A stretch of 64,000 nucleotides of DNA from Amycolatopsis endophytica (lineage in GTDB: Bacteria > Actinomycetota > Actinomycetes > Mycobacteriales > Pseudonocardiaceae): assembly GCF_013410405.1 (NCBI RefSeq), contig NZ_JACCFK010000001.1, forward strand, positions 3,348,001 through 3,412,000, given 5' to 3'. Position 1 is the first letter of the stretch. The number at the start of each line of letters is the position of its first letter. The notes below the pieces were generated by a model. It searched no databases, was not told the origin of the DNA, and saw only the letters and a program-made list of their open reading frames with translations. Positions 11,401 through 20,340 of this stretch are shown one piece after another. The translations under genes were made by a program, and so were the position numbers.

Positions 11401-13320
11401 CTACGGGAGCAACAAGAACGCCAGTCCGTTGGGCACGCCGAGGCCGGTCACGTCATCGTATCCACGCGTCGTGTGGATCGACAGCGACTGCCAGTCCAGT
11501 TCACGCACCGAGGTGATCAAGCCTTCCGACGCATCCACCGAATTGGCGTAGTCGACCCGCGTCACGGCCCCATCGACGTGCCGCACGTCCCGTACCGCCG
11601 GGGTTCGCGAACCGACCTGGTACAGCACGGGGTTGATGAACCCGTGGTGGAACCCGCTCAGGCTGTCCGACACCGCCATGATCCCGGCCAGCAGTGGCGA
11701 AGACAGGCTCGTCCCGCCGATGCGGTACTGGTCGTAGTACACGCCGTCCGGGAACGTCTGCGTCTGGCCCATCAGGAAACCGGTGTTCGGGTCGCCGACT
11801 GCCGAGATGTCGGGAACCACGCGTCCCCGCGCCTTGCCGCGCTGGTTCTTCGCGGCGAGCGCGTCCGGCACCACGCCCCGCTGGTAGAACGGCTCGTCGA
11901 ACAGCACGCTCGTGCCGCCGCCCGCACCGGACGTGTACGCCGCCGGACCGTAGGTGCCGTCGGTGAGCGTGCTCTTGCCGGTCTCCCAGCCGGTTTCGAA
12001 CACCGTCCTGCCGTCCGCGCCGATCGCGAGGCTCGTGCCGCCCACCGCGGTCACCCACGAGTCCGAGGCGGGGAAGTCCGCCGACGGCGAACCGAGCCGC
12101 GCCGCCTCGTCACCGTTGTCGCCCGAGGAGAAGTAGACGCCGATGCCCTCCAGCGCCGCCTGTTGGGCGATCTGCGTCCACACCCGCACCTCGGCGGCCG
12201 GGATGTCCTCGCCCGCGTCGCCGTAGGAGTTCGAGATGATGTCCGCCCGGTGCCCGGCCACGATCCAGTTCAGCGCCTCGTCCAGCGAGGCGTCCTGGCA
12301 GTCGGACCCGCCGACGTAGAGGATGTCCGCGCCGGGGGCCATCGCGTGCACGGCCTCGACGTCGAGCGTCTGCTCGCCGTACCAGCCCGCCGCGTCGCAC
12401 TGGTCCGGCGGTTCCTGGTCCACGTTGGCCGGGAACACCTTCTCCGCGAACTGCGACCGCCGCAGCGGATGCGCCGGATCGTTGCGCTTCGCGTACTCGG
12501 CCGCGTCGGCGTAGAGCGTGGGTGACGCGAAAGCGTCCACAATGGCCACCGTGGTGCCGCGGCCGTCCGAGTGCACCTTGTCCAGTCCGTAGGCCGACCG
12601 CAGCTGCGCGGGCGTGTAGCCGCACGGCGCGTACGGCAACTGCTGCCCCTCGTACGCCGGGTCGGTGGTGTCGGTCTTCTCACCGTAGTAGGTGCCGCAC
12701 GGCGCGGCGTTGCGGAAACCGTCCGACGGCGGCACGTCCGCGGGCGATCCGTCCGTGCGGTCCGGCTTCATCAGGGCGGTCGCCTGGTCGACGCCGATCA
12801 CCCCGAGCACGTCGCCGGACAACGCCGACGGCACCGACAGCTCCTTGTCCGCGGCGCGCAGTACCTGCCCGTCCACCCGGTACTTCGCCAGGTCGACGCC
12901 GAATGCCCGCTCGACCTGGCCGGTGGTGCCGGTCGCCTCGACGTAGGCCCGGTTGGCCGGGATGTCCCCGACCGCGAACCCGCTGCCGGACAACCAGTTC
13001 CGCACCGCTGAGACCGTCTGGTCGCTCGCCGCGAACGAGTCCCGGACCTGGTCCGGCGTGAGGTACTGGCGGAAGGACGAACTGGACGGGTCGGACACCG
13101 CGCGGGCGGCGTCGTCGGCGGCGGCCTGGTCGCGCATCGTCAGGTACACCCGGAAGCTCAGCTCCGCGGACGAGGTGGAATCGGCGACCTTGGTCTGCGG
13201 GGTCGCCCACAGCGGATGGGACAGCGGGATCACGGCACGTCCCTGCGCGGCGGCGGCAGGCGCGGCGAGCACGCCACCCGCCAGTGCCAGCGACGCGGCA
13301 ACGGTCAAAGCTCTTCGCAT
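11401..13320 (-). CDS. Secreted S53 family (sedolisin/kumamolisin) serine-carboxyl peptidase
   Basis: This 639-residue preproprotein has a signal peptide over residues 1-24 (ending APAAAA). A pro-kumamolisin activation domain (about 45-190) follows, then the S53 catalytic domain. The catalytic Glu and Asp are E316 and D320 in GEQTLDVEAV. The oxyanion aspartate lies in SNSYGDAG near residue 367, and the nucleophile is S538 in GTSLSSP. Family members are acid-active endopeptidases of the same fold as subtilisin. The C-terminal calcium site is probably in DYANSVDASEG or DDVTGLGVPNG. It likely releases peptides outside the cell. The stop codon touches the edge of repeat element B. Confidence 0.93.
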   Translation of the reverse strand: MRRALTVAASLALAGGVLAAPAAAAQGRAVIPLSHPLWATPQTKVADSTSSAELSFRVYLTMRDQAAADDAARAVSDPSSSSFRQYLTPDQVRDSFAASDQTVSAVRNWLSGSGFAVGDIPANRAYVEATGTTGQVERAFGVDLAKYRVDGQVLRAADKELSVPSALSGDVLGVIGVDQATALMKPDRTDGSPADVPPSDGFRNAAPCGTYYGEKTDTTDPAYEGQQLPYAPCGYTPAQLRSAYGLDKVHSDGRGTTVAIVDAFASPTLYADAAEYAKRNDPAHPLRRSQFAEKVFPANVDQEPPDQCDAAGWYGEQTLDVEAVHAMAPGADILYVGGSDCQDASLDEALNWIVAGHRADIISNSYGDAGEDIPAAEVRVWTQIAQQAALEGIGVYFSSGDNGDEAARLGSPSADFPASDSWVTAVGGTSLAIGADGRTVFETGWETGKSTLTDGTYGPAAYTSGAGGGTSVLFDEPFYQRGVVPDALAAKNQRGKARGRVVPDISAVGDPNTGFLMGQTQTFPDGVYYDQYRIGGTSLSSPLLAGIMAVSDSLSGFHHGFINPVLYQVGSRTPAVRDVRHVDGAVTRVDYANSVDASEGLITSVRELDWQSLSIHTTRGYDDVTGLGVPNGLAFLLLP

Positions 13321-13404
13321 TGCGCCGACATTAGAACCGCGCCCGGGAAAAGCCAGCGCACCGGCGAATTTACCGAAGAAAGTAGGGAACCCGGCAAAGG
13401 GAAT

Positions 13405-14388
13405 TCACGGCACCATCGGGCCTTTTTCGGTGACCACGGCGGTGATCAGCTCGGCCGGTGTCACGTCGAATGCCGGGTTGAACACCTTTGTCCCGTCCGG
13501 GGTGACCGGCAGGCCGGAAAACGTCGTGATCTCCTCCGCCGCCCGTTCCTCGATCACGACCGAATCGCCCGACGCCAATTCCGGGTCCACGGTGGAAGAC
13601 GGCGCCACGACCACGAACGGCAGCCGGTGGCGTGCGGCGGCGATCGCCAGGCCGTAGGTGCCGATCTTGTTCGCCACGTCCCCGTTCGCGGCGATCCGGT
13701 CGGCGCCGACGACCACGCAGTCCACCATCCCGCGGGCCATCGCCGCGGCCGCGGCGGAATCGGGCAGCACCCGGTACGGCACGCCCGCCTCGGCCAGCTC
13801 CCACGCGGTCAGCCGGGCGCCCTGCAGCAGCGGTCGCGTCTCGTCGGCCAGCACGGACTCCAGGTGCCCTGCCGCGTGCAGGTGCCAGACGACGCCGAGC
13901 GCCGTGCCCCACCCGACCGTCGCCAGCCGCCCGGCGTTGCAGTGCGTGAGCAGACGCAGCGGGCGCCGCGAGCATCGTTCGAGGATCAGCTCCGCGGCGC
14001 GGGCCGACGCCTCGTGGTTGAGCCGTTCGTCCTCGTCGAGGACGGCGAGCGCCTCGGCGAGGACGGCGTCCGGCCCCTCCGCCAGGCGGGTCAGCGCGCG
14101 GGAGACGCCCCAGCTCAGGTTCACCGCCGTCGGACGGGCCGCCGCGACCCGTTCGGCGTCGGCGCGCACCGCGTCCGCGTCGTCGCAGGCGAAGGCGGCC
14201 AGCGCCACGCCCAGTGCACCGGCGCCGCCGAGCGCGGGCGCCCCGCGGACGGCCAGCCGCCGGATCGCGTCGACCAGCTCGCCGACGGTCGTGAGCCGCA
14301 GCGTCCGGTACTCCCGCGGCAGGGCCACCTGGTCGATGATCTCGACGGCCCCGTCCGCCCAGTCGATGGTTCTGCGCACGTCTTCCAT
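13405..14388 (-). CDS. mtnA: S-methyl-5-thioribose-1-phosphate isomerase
   Basis: This 327-residue member of the eIF2B-related aldose-ketose isomerase family isomerises methylthioribose-1-phosphate to methylthioribulose-1-phosphate in methionine salvage. RGAPALGGAGALG near the N-terminus, the catalytic cysteine in LTHCNAGRLAT (about residue 155) and the catalytic aspartate in VVGADRIAANGDVANKIGTY (about residue 235) are all present. The ATG at 14388 is preferred over a GTG at 14403. No other salvage gene lies next to it; it diverges from the trpB2 fragment and tryptophan dioxygenase unit. Confidence 0.92.
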   Translation of the reverse strand: MEDVRRTIDWADGAVEIIDQVALPREYRTLRLTTVGELVDAIRRLAVRGAPALGGAGALGVALAAFACDDADAVRADAERVAAARPTAVNLSWGVSRALTRLAEGPDAVLAEALAVLDEDERLNHEASARAAELILERCSRRPLRLLTHCNAGRLATVGWGTALGVVWHLHAAGHLESVLADETRPLLQGARLTAWELAEAGVPYRVLPDSAAAAAMARGMVDCVVVGADRIAANGDVANKIGTYGLAIAAARHRLPFVVVAPSSTVDPELASGDSVVIEERAAEEITTFSGLPVTPDGTKVFNPAFDVTPAELITAVVTEKGPMVP

Positions 14389-14443
14389 TGAACGCCATCC
14401 CACGCCAAGCTGGGCAAGCCGTCACGAGGGAGGGTGCCCGCCG

Positions 14444-14710
14444 ATGACACCTCGCACGAAGTACCTGCTCGACGAGTCCGACCCGCCGACCACCTGGTAC
14501 AACGTGATCCCCGACCTGCCCGCGCCACCGCCGCCGCCGCACCCCGGTGCCCGCGAGCCGGTCGGCCCGGACGATCTCGCACCCCTGCTGCCGCGGGCCC
14601 TCATCGCGCAGAAGACCGGTCAAGATCGTTATGTCGACATCGTGGGCGAGGTGCCCGACAACGACCTGCCCGAGCCGGTGCCGGCCGAGTCACTCGCGGG
14701 GCTGCCGTGA
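14444..14710 (+). CDS. Orphan N-terminal domain of a TrpB2-type tryptophan synthase beta chain
   Basis: This 88-residue protein matches only the N-terminal cap of the TrpB2 class. It has the start KYLLDESDPPTTWYNVIPDL, a proline-rich stretch, HPGAREPVGPDDLAPLLP and ALIAQKTGQDRYVDI. In full TrpB2 proteins of about 430 residues this is followed by the PLP-binding catalytic domain; here the frame stops instead, at GLP. A strong AGGGAGGG ribosome site lies 9-10 bases before the ATG. The stop overlaps the GTG of tryptophan 2,3-dioxygenase (GTGA), so the fragment seems to be translated. It may be a remnant kept as a coupling leader, or a small domain acting with the dioxygenase. Confidence 0.8.
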   Translation: MTPRTKYLLDESDPPTTWYNVIPDLPAPPPPPHPGAREPVGPDDLAPLLPRALIAQKTGQDRYVDIVGEVPDNDLPEPVPAESLAGLP

Positions 14711-15453
14711 CCGACGAGCACGCCTCCCTGACCTACACCTCGTACCTGGCGCTGGACGACCTGCTGGCCGCGCAGCACCCGCGGTCGGAGGAGCACGACG
14801 AGCTGCTGTTCATCGTGATCCACCAGGTGTACGAGCTGTGGTTCAAGCAGATGCTGCACGAGCTGGCGTGGCTGCGGGACAAGCTCGCCGCGGGCGACAC
14901 CGCCCACGCGATCCGCACCCTGCGGCGGGTGCTGACGGTGTTGAAGGTCGTGGTCGCGCAGATCGACGTGCTGGAGACGATGACGCCCAGCCAGTTCACG
15001 AGCTTCCGCACCCGGCTGGACGCCGCGAGCGGCTTCCAGTCGGCGCAGTTCCGGGAGCTGGAGGCCGTGCTCGGGCGACGCGACCCGGGCGCCTTCACGC
15101 ACTACCCGGAGGGCAGCGAGGCGCGGGCCCGGATCGAGGCGGCGATGGAGCAGCCCTCGCTGTTCGACTCGTTCCTGACCTACCTGTCCGTGCACGGGTA
15201 CGACGTCGACGGTGACCGCCGCGAGGTGCTGCTGCGGGTCTACACCGACGACCGCGGCCCCGCGACGGTGGCCGAGCACCTGGTCGACCTGGACGAGGGC
15301 GTGCAGGAGTGGCGGTACCGGCACGTGAAGATGGTCGAGCGCACCATCGGCGACAAGGCGGGAACGGGCGGTTCGTCCGGCGCCGGGTACCTGAGGGGCA
15401 CCTTGTTCAAGCCCTTGTTCCCCGACCTGTGGTCCGTCCGCGCCGACCTGTGA
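14707..15453 (+). CDS. kynA: Tryptophan 2,3-dioxygenase
   Basis: This 248-residue haem dioxygenase opens the indole ring of tryptophan to give N-formylkynurenine. The distal-site motif FIVIHQVYELWFKQMLHEL lies near residues 35-53. The proximal haem histidine is in RYRHVKMVERTIG (about residue 203), followed by the GTGGSSGAGYLR loop that closes over the substrate. It is slightly shorter than many bacterial forms but complete. It is coupled to the TrpB2-like fragment upstream. No kynureninase or formamidase gene is nearby, so the pathway continues elsewhere. A 21-bp repeat array begins 9 bp after its stop. Confidence 0.95.
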   Translation: MTDEHASLTYTSYLALDDLLAAQHPRSEEHDELLFIVIHQVYELWFKQMLHELAWLRDKLAAGDTAHAIRTLRRVLTVLKVVVAQIDVLETMTPSQFTSFRTRLDAASGFQSAQFRELEAVLGRRDPGAFTHYPEGSEARARIEAAMEQPSLFDSFLTYLSVHGYDVDGDRREVLLRVYTDDRGPATVAEHLVDLDEGVQEWRYRHVKMVERTIGDKAGTGGSSGAGYLRGTLFKPLFPDLWSVRADL

Positions 15454-15461
15454 CCGCGAAC

Positions 15462-15524
15462 GGCCAACACGGTGCCGGGAGGGGCCAACACGGTGCCGGG
15501 AGCGGCCAACACGGTGCCGGGCGT
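15462..15524. repeat. 21-bp array, three copies, downstream of kynA
   Basis: The unit GGCCAACACGGTGCCGGGAG starts at 15462, 15483 and 15504, an exact 21-bp period, and ends in GGGCGTTGG. The core is that of the arrays in elements A and B, but the flanking modules of those elements are absent. The remaining bases to 15711 hold the promoter region of the valine dehydrogenase gene, with a GTCCGCGGAC palindrome near 15550. Confidence 0.9.
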
Positions 15525-15711
15525 TGGTCCGTCCGAACCATCCGCGTCCGCGGACGTCGTCCGATCTTCCCATGGCTTTTCCGGCGAAGACCGCTAAGTT
15601 GCTCCGTGGAGGCCGAAGGGAACGACCTTCCCGGAAGCTCCGACCACAACCACTCACCCGCCCGTGCGCCACGAACGCCGACGGGCGGGTCGCAGATGAG
15701 GAGTCACCACC

Positions 15712-16791
15712 GTGACGGATGGAGTGTTCGGCCGCGAAAGCGGTCACGAACAGGTCGTGTACTGCCAGGACCAGGCGACCGGCCTGAAGGCGATCATCGC
15801 CGTGTACTCGACCGCGCTGGGCCCAGCGCTCGGCGGCACACGCTTCTACCCCTACGCCCGCGAAGCCGACGCCCTCGACGACGTCCTCGCGCTGTCCAAG
15901 GGGATGGCCTACAAGAACGCCCTCGCCGGGCTCGACCTCGGCGGCGGCAAGGCCGTCATCATCGGCGACCCGTCGACCACCAGGACCGAGGCGCTGCTGC
16001 GTGCCTACGGCCGGTTCGTCCAGTCACTCGGCGGGCGCTACTACACCGCCTGCGACGTGGGCACCTCGGTGCCGGACATGGACGTCATCGCCCGCGAAAC
16101 CCGCTTCGTCACGGGCCGCTCCCGCGACGACGGGGGCGCGGGCGACTCGTCCGTGCTGACCGCGTTCGGTGTCTTCCAGGGCATGCGCGCCGCCGCCGAG
16201 TTCCGGTGGGGCAGTGCCGATCTGGCCGGCCGCCACGTCGGGGTGTCCGGGGTGGGGAAGGTCGGGCACATCCTGGTCGGGCACCTCGTCGAGGCCGGGG
16301 CGCGCGTGTCGGTCACCGACGTGTCCGCGGCGGCGGTCGAGCGCGTCCGGGCGGCACACCCGTCCGTCGAGGTCGTCACCGACAACGAGACGCTGCTGCG
16401 GTCGCCGCTCGACGTGTTCGCGCCATGCGCGCTGGGTGGCGCGCTCAACGACGTGACCGTGCCGCAGCTGGGCGCCGAGATCGTCTGCGGCGCCGCGAAC
16501 AACCAGCTGGCCCATCCCGGCATCGAGAAGTCGCTGCAGGACCGCGGCGTGCTGTACGCGCCGGACTACCTGGTCAACGCGGGCGGGGTGATCCAGGTCA
16601 GCGACGAGCTGCACGGCTTCGACTTCGAGCGGGCCCAGCGCAAGGCGGCGGGCATCTTCGCCACGACGAAGGCCGTGTTCGAACTGGCCAAGGCCGAGGG
16701 CGTCCCGCCCGCCACCGCGGCCGACCGGCTGGCCGAGCGCCGCATGTCCGAGGTCGGACGGTTGCGCTCGATCCTCACCGCCCGCTCCTGA
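15712..16791 (+). CDS. vdh: Valine (branched-chain amino acid) dehydrogenase
   Basis: This 359-residue NAD-dependent Glu/Leu/Phe/Val dehydrogenase deaminates branched-chain amino acids to 2-oxo acids. [31 protein letters not shown] (catalytic lysine) and [13 protein letters not shown] form the substrate domain. [13 protein letters not shown] (about residue 180) starts the Rossmann fold, and [11 protein letters not shown] lies further on. Actinomycetes use this enzyme for valine catabolism and for branched fatty-acid and polyketide starters. The GTG start has a GATGAGGAG ribosome site. A strong terminator follows 10 bp after the stop. Confidence 0.92.
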   Translation: MTDGVFGRESGHEQVVYCQDQATGLKAIIAVYSTALGPALGGTRFYPYAREADALDDVLALSKGMAYKNALAGLDLGGGKAVIIGDPSTTRTEALLRAYGRFVQSLGGRYYTACDVGTSVPDMDVIARETRFVTGRSRDDGGAGDSSVLTAFGVFQGMRAAAEFRWGSADLAGRHVGVSGVGKVGHILVGHLVEAGARVSVTDVSAAAVERVRAAHPSVEVVTDNETLLRSPLDVFAPCALGGALNDVTVPQLGAEIVCGAANNQLAHPGIEKSLQDRGVLYAPDYLVNAGGVIQVSDELHGFDFERAQRKAAGIFATTKAVFELAKAEGVPPATAADRLAERRMSEVGRLRSILTARS

Positions 16792-16801
16792 CTTCCCCGC
16801 C

Positions 16802-16836
16802 GCGGCATTGGTGGCGCTCGACGCCACCAATGCCGC
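16802..16836. terminator. Bidirectional hairpin terminator
   Basis: A perfect 15-bp stem (GCGGCATTGGTGGCG) with a 5-base loop (CTCGA) lies between the convergent vdh and DUF5302 genes. There is no T-tract, which is common in high-GC actinomycetes. Confidence 0.85.
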
Positions 16837-16854
16837 GCAAGGGAGGCGTGCGGG

Positions 16855-17046
16855 TCAGCCGCTCTTGCGGCGGAACGTGCGCTTGTTCGCGGCGGGCCCG
16901 TGGCCGTGCACGTGCCCGCCCTTGCCGCCGCCGTGGTCCTGACGGCCGGAGCCCTGGGCGTGGGCCTGCTTGCGTTCGAGTGCCTCGCGGAACCGGCGTT
17001 TGACGTCGTCTTCCGATTCGCCTGAGGAAACAGTGTTCTCGGACAT
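16855..17046 (-). CDS. DUF5302 family small protein
   Basis: This 63-residue basic protein has the start SEDDVKRRFREALERKQAHA, characteristic of the actinobacterial DUF5302 family. A glycine/histidine-rich middle follows (GGGKGGHVHGHGP), with a basic tail KRTFRRKSG. The N-terminal half is likely a helix. The His-rich part might bind metal, which is only a guess. The ATG is preceded by CAGGAGG. It stands alone between a terminator and a divergent TetR gene. Function is unknown. Confidence 0.75.
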   Translation of the reverse strand: MSENTVSSGESEDDVKRRFREALERKQAHAQGSGRQDHGGGKGGHVHGHGPAANKRTFRRKSG

Positions 17047-17176
17047 ACGACCTCCTGGGTGTCACGCGCTTGCCGGTCCAGCCTTCCAGGCCCTGGCGGC
17101 GTTGGCGAGCCGTTTTCGTCACGATTGACGGCCACGCTGACTGGCGGTCCGACAAGAGGGAGCTAGGGTTACCGCC

Positions 17177-17896
17177 ATGGCGAAGTCTGCTCCCGTGCCC
17201 GGCCGGCCGCGTTCCCGGGACGCCGCGGGCCTTCCCGCGGTCACCCCGGAACGCATCATCGACGCGGCACTCGAGCTGACCGCCCGGCACGGGGTCGAAT
17301 CGTGGACGTTGCGCCAGCTCGCGGGCGCGGTCGACGCCTACCCGGCGGTGATCTACCACCATGTGGGTGACCGGGACACGGTCGTGACGGCGGTCGTCGA
17401 CCGGGTCATCGCGAAGTACGAGCTGCCTCCGGCGGAGATGGAGTGGCGCGACTGGTGGCGGCAGTTCCTCACGAACCTCCGTGCCGTGTTCATGCAGTAC
17501 CCGGGCGTGGCGCGGCGGGTCGCGCTCAACGGTCCCTCCGTGCAGGCCGGCGGGCCCACTGTGGACCGTGCGATGAGGACACTCCTGCGCGCGGGGTTCG
17601 ACCAGGACGAGGCGGCGATGGTGTGCCGCCTGCTCGTCAGCCAGGCCTGCCTGTTCATCTCGCTCGAAGACGACCAGCGCAAGGCGGACGAGGTGAAGGC
17701 GCAGATCTCCGGCGGCTGGGGTGCGCCGCCGCCGGATCCGGAACTGTCCGGCCTGGCCACGCTCAACGAGTCGGTGCAGGAGAGGCTGCAGGACCCGCGG
17801 AAGAACCAGGACTACTTCGGCGAGCTGTTCGACTACGCGGTCGACCGCGTGCTGGACGGCGTTCAAAAACGACTCGACGACATCACCGGCGTCTGA
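17177..17896 (+). CDS. TetR family transcriptional regulator
   Basis: This 239-residue regulator has an N-terminal helix-turn-helix over about residues 30-75. Its recognition region is TLRQLAGAVDAYPAVIYHHVGDRDTVV. The C-terminal ligand domain resembles the TetR_C tetracycline-repressor-like class (VARRVALNGPSVQAGGPTVDRAMRTLLRAGF). The first 20 residues are a disordered extension. No obvious target gene lies beside it: on the left is the DUF5302 gene (divergent) and on the right a terminator and convergent vanW-like gene. Confidence 0.85.
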   Translation: MAKSAPVPGRPRSRDAAGLPAVTPERIIDAALELTARHGVESWTLRQLAGAVDAYPAVIYHHVGDRDTVVTAVVDRVIAKYELPPAEMEWRDWWRQFLTNLRAVFMQYPGVARRVALNGPSVQAGGPTVDRAMRTLLRAGFDQDEAAMVCRLLVSQACLFISLEDDQRKADEVKAQISGGWGAPPPDPELSGLATLNESVQERLQDPRKNQDYFGELFDYAVDRVLDGVQKRLDDITGV

Positions 17897-17903
17897 CGCG
17901 AAA

Positions 17904-17941
17904 AAGGAGGGGCCGCACCGGTTCCGGCGCGGCCCCTCCTT
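17904..17941. terminator. Bidirectional hairpin terminator
   Basis: A 13-bp perfect stem (AAGGAGGGGCCGC) with a 12-base loop lies between convergent genes. A short A-run precedes it, giving a T-run for the minus-strand transcript. Confidence 0.85.
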
Positions 17942-17950
17942 GGTGCCCGG

Positions 17951-19735
17951 TCAGGGGCAGGTGATCTTCGGTTGCGGGTTGTAGTGCACCGTGCGCGTCT
18001 CGCGCTTCACCTCGCGTCCGGTCTTCGCGTCACGCAGGACGCGGGTGTCGCTCGTGGTGAAGCCGGGCGCGCCGTTGGACGCGTGGCAGTTCTGCGCCGG
18101 GCCCGGCTTCTCCGAGGGTGGGACGAACTTGTCCTTCGCCCCCGGGATCGACTCCACGTCGTACCGCTTCGTGCCCCACAGCTTCACCGTGATCGACGAG
18201 GAGGTCCAGATCGTCTGGATCGCCACCCCGGTGTCCGAATCGTTGGTGAACTTGAGGTCGATCACGCTGCTGCCGTTCGGGTTCTGGAACACCGTGGCCT
18301 CCCGCGCGGCGGGGTAGCGGCTGATGTAGTAGCTGTGCTCCTTGTGCCCGGCGTCCTTCATCCCGGCGAAGTAGGACGCGTTGTACAGCGTGGTGGCGAA
18401 CTGCGAGATGCCGCCGCCGACCTCGCGGGCGGGCGCGCCGTTCTCGATGACACCGGCCTCGACGTAGCCCTGGGCCTTCCCGCGCGGCCCGGTGAACCCG
18501 TTGAGGCTGAACGTCTCGCCCGGCTTCACGATCGCGCCGTTGACCTTCTGCGCCACGGTCCGGATGTTCACGCCCGAGTCCGAGGCGAACCCGCCGGTCG
18601 AGAACTCACCGATCACCTCGGTGATGCCGAGCTGGTTGGCCTGCTCGGTGGTCACCTTCGCCGGGGTCGTGTGGTATTTCGCGGTCAGCTCGTGCTTGCC
18701 CGGCGCCTTGAGCACGTCGAACACGGTCTCCAGGGTCGGGTTCCAGTCGACCCCCTTGCCGTCCACCGACGGCTGGACAGCGGGGCGGCCACCGTCGAAG
18801 ACGATCTGCGCGTCCTTGCCCTCTTCCTCGGAGGACTTGAGCTGCGGCCCGGCCGCCTCGACGATCTTGTTGTTGTCGATCTTGGGCACCAGTGTGCCGC
18901 CTTCGCCGGGTTCGAAGGTCAGCGCGGCGGCGACGGCCTCCGGCGCCACCGTCGCGTCCGCGCCCTCACCGTGGATGACCAGCGGGGTGGACACGGCGGG
19001 CCGGGCGAACCCGTCGAGCGTGGCCTGCACCGCCTCGGCGGAGACCTTCACCGGCGTGGTGCCGACCGGCAGCTGCAGTGTCTCGCCGGTCGCCCAGTTG
19101 CGCAGTACCTCGGCCTTGGCGCCCTCGGTTTCGAGCTTCTGGCCGGGCTGCGGCGGCACCGCGACCGGTTCGGCGCCCTCGAACCGGATCGTGCCCTCGA
19201 CGGGCAGCCGGTCGGTGCGGTCCCGGAGCCCCTCGATGGCGGCGGTCAGCTTCACGTCGTCCGCGTGCGTCACCACGCCCACCTCGCGGTCGCTGAAGAA
19301 CGACGCGATGCGGGTGAACGGGTTGAGCGGCTGGTCACCGGCTTGGTCCAAAGTGGACGGCCAGTCGAGCGTCAGCCCCGCCGTGCCAGGGTCGATCGCC
19401 GCGGTGGCGTCGCCGGCGCGCACCGGGAACGTCTCGGTCAGCCGCGGTTCGATCTCGTCGCGCAGCTTGTTCTCGGCCTCGCTGCGCTTGAGGCCGCCGA
19501 CGTCGACGCCGGCCACCGTCACGCCACGCGGGACGGTGCCCTGGCTGACGAGCAGGTCGACGGCGTACAGCGCGGCCAGCACGCCGAGCACCGACGCGGC
19601 GACGATCACGCCACGGCGGACGGTTTTCTTCTTGCGTTGCGGCTCCTGCGGCACCTTCGGCAGCACGTCGGTAACCGGGGCCATGACCTCGGTCCGCTCG
19701 TCGTCGGACGTGGGCCATGCGGGTTCCTGCGTCAA
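17951..19735 (-). CDS. VanW family protein, membrane-anchored, with peptidoglycan-binding-like domains
   Basis: This 594-residue protein has a cytoplasmic N-terminus (about 40 residues), a single membrane helix at about residues 41-65, and a long extracellular part. Two PG-binding/YoaR-like repeats (about 75-330) precede a VanW domain. The VanW domain has the signature SGVNIRTVAQKVNGAIVKPG, FSLNGFTGPRGKAQGY and the conserved GGGISQFATTLYNAS stretch. VanW domains occur in some vancomycin-resistance clusters and widely in cell-wall proteins, but their biochemical role is not settled. The start is a TTG with a GGAGGGG ribosome site 6 bases upstream. It is transcribed away from the phosphoesterase gene. 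Confidence 0.9.
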   Translation of the reverse strand: MTQEPAWPTSDDERTEVMAPVTDVLPKVPQEPQRKKKTVRRGVIVAASVLGVLAALYAVDLLVSQGTVPRGVTVAGVDVGGLKRSEAENKLRDEIEPRLTETFPVRAGDATAAIDPGTAGLTLDWPSTLDQAGDQPLNPFTRIASFFSDREVGVVTHADDVKLTAAIEGLRDRTDRLPVEGTIRFEGAEPVAVPPQPGQKLETEGAKAEVLRNWATGETLQLPVGTTPVKVSAEAVQATLDGFARPAVSTPLVIHGEGADATVAPEAVAAALTFEPGEGGTLVPKIDNNKIVEAAGPQLKSSEEEGKDAQIVFDGGRPAVQPSVDGKGVDWNPTLETVFDVLKAPGKHELTAKYHTTPAKVTTEQANQLGITEVIGEFSTGGFASDSGVNIRTVAQKVNGAIVKPGETFSLNGFTGPRGKAQGYVEAGVIENGAPAREVGGGISQFATTLYNASYFAGMKDAGHKEHSYYISRYPAAREATVFQNPNGSSVIDLKFTNDSDTGVAIQTIWTSSSITVKLWGTKRYDVESIPGAKDKFVPPSEKPGPAQNCHASNGAPGFTTSDTRVLRDAKTGREVKRETRTVHYNPQPKITCP

Positions 19736-19831
19736 GGCTCACCCCTCCTGATCCGGACAACCCGGATGAAGGTTACGGGCGGGGACGACGGTGCCCTGCT
19801 CCGGGTGGTCCGCCGTGATACACCGGTGACC

Positions 19832-20332
19832 ATGCTGCTGCTCGTGACCGCCGACACCCACGTGCCCAAGCGCGCGCGTGATCTGCCCGGACAGCTGTGG
19901 CGGGAGGTCGAACGAGCCGACGTGGTGGTGCACGCGGGCGACTGGGTGGACGTCGCGCTGCTCGACGAGATGGAATCGCGCAGCAAGCGCCTGATCGGCG
20001 TGTACGGCAACAACGACGGCCCGGACCTGCGGGCGCGGCTGCCCGAGGTGGCCCGCGCCGAGCTGGACGGGCTGCGGCTGGCGGTGGTGCACGAGACCGG
20101 CCCGGCGAAGGGCCGTGAGCAGCGGTGCGCGCGCGACTACCCGGACACCGACGTGCTGGTGTTCGGGCACAGCCACATCCCGTGGGACACCGTGGCGGAC
20201 AACGGGTTACGCCTGCTCAACCCCGGTTCGCCGACGGATCGGCGGCGGCAGCCGGTACACACGTACCTGACGGCCCGGGTTCGCGAGAGCCGGTTGAGCC
20301 AGGTGAAGCTGCACGCGCTGCCGGCGCGCTGA
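19832..20332 (+). CDS. YfcE/MJ0936-type metallophosphoesterase
   Basis: This 166-residue calcineurin-like phosphoesterase of the small YfcE family begins at the conserved MLLLVTADTHVP (metal ligands D8 and H10). It continues with VHAGDWVD, VYGNNDG and ends with FGHSHIP and LNPGSPT, which together form the dinuclear metal site. Substrates of this family are usually small phosphodiesters. A longer frame running antisense through the vanW-like gene exists but is clearly spurious. A GTG 6 bases upstream (19826) is an alternative start. It converges on a TetR gene with only 8 bp between the stops. Confidence 0.9.
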   Translation: MLLLVTADTHVPKRARDLPGQLWREVERADVVVHAGDWVDVALLDEMESRSKRLIGVYGNNDGPDLRARLPEVARAELDGLRLAVVHETGPAKGREQRCARDYPDTDVLVFGHSHIPWDTVADNGLRLLNPGSPTDRRRQPVHTYLTARVRESRLSQVKLHALPAR

Positions 20333-20340
20333 CCTGCTGC

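Noticed and set aside
17972..20332. A 786-codon plus-strand frame covering the vanW-like gene and the phosphoesterase.
   Set aside because: Only its last 166 codons (from 19832) are a real protein. The rest is antisense to vanW.
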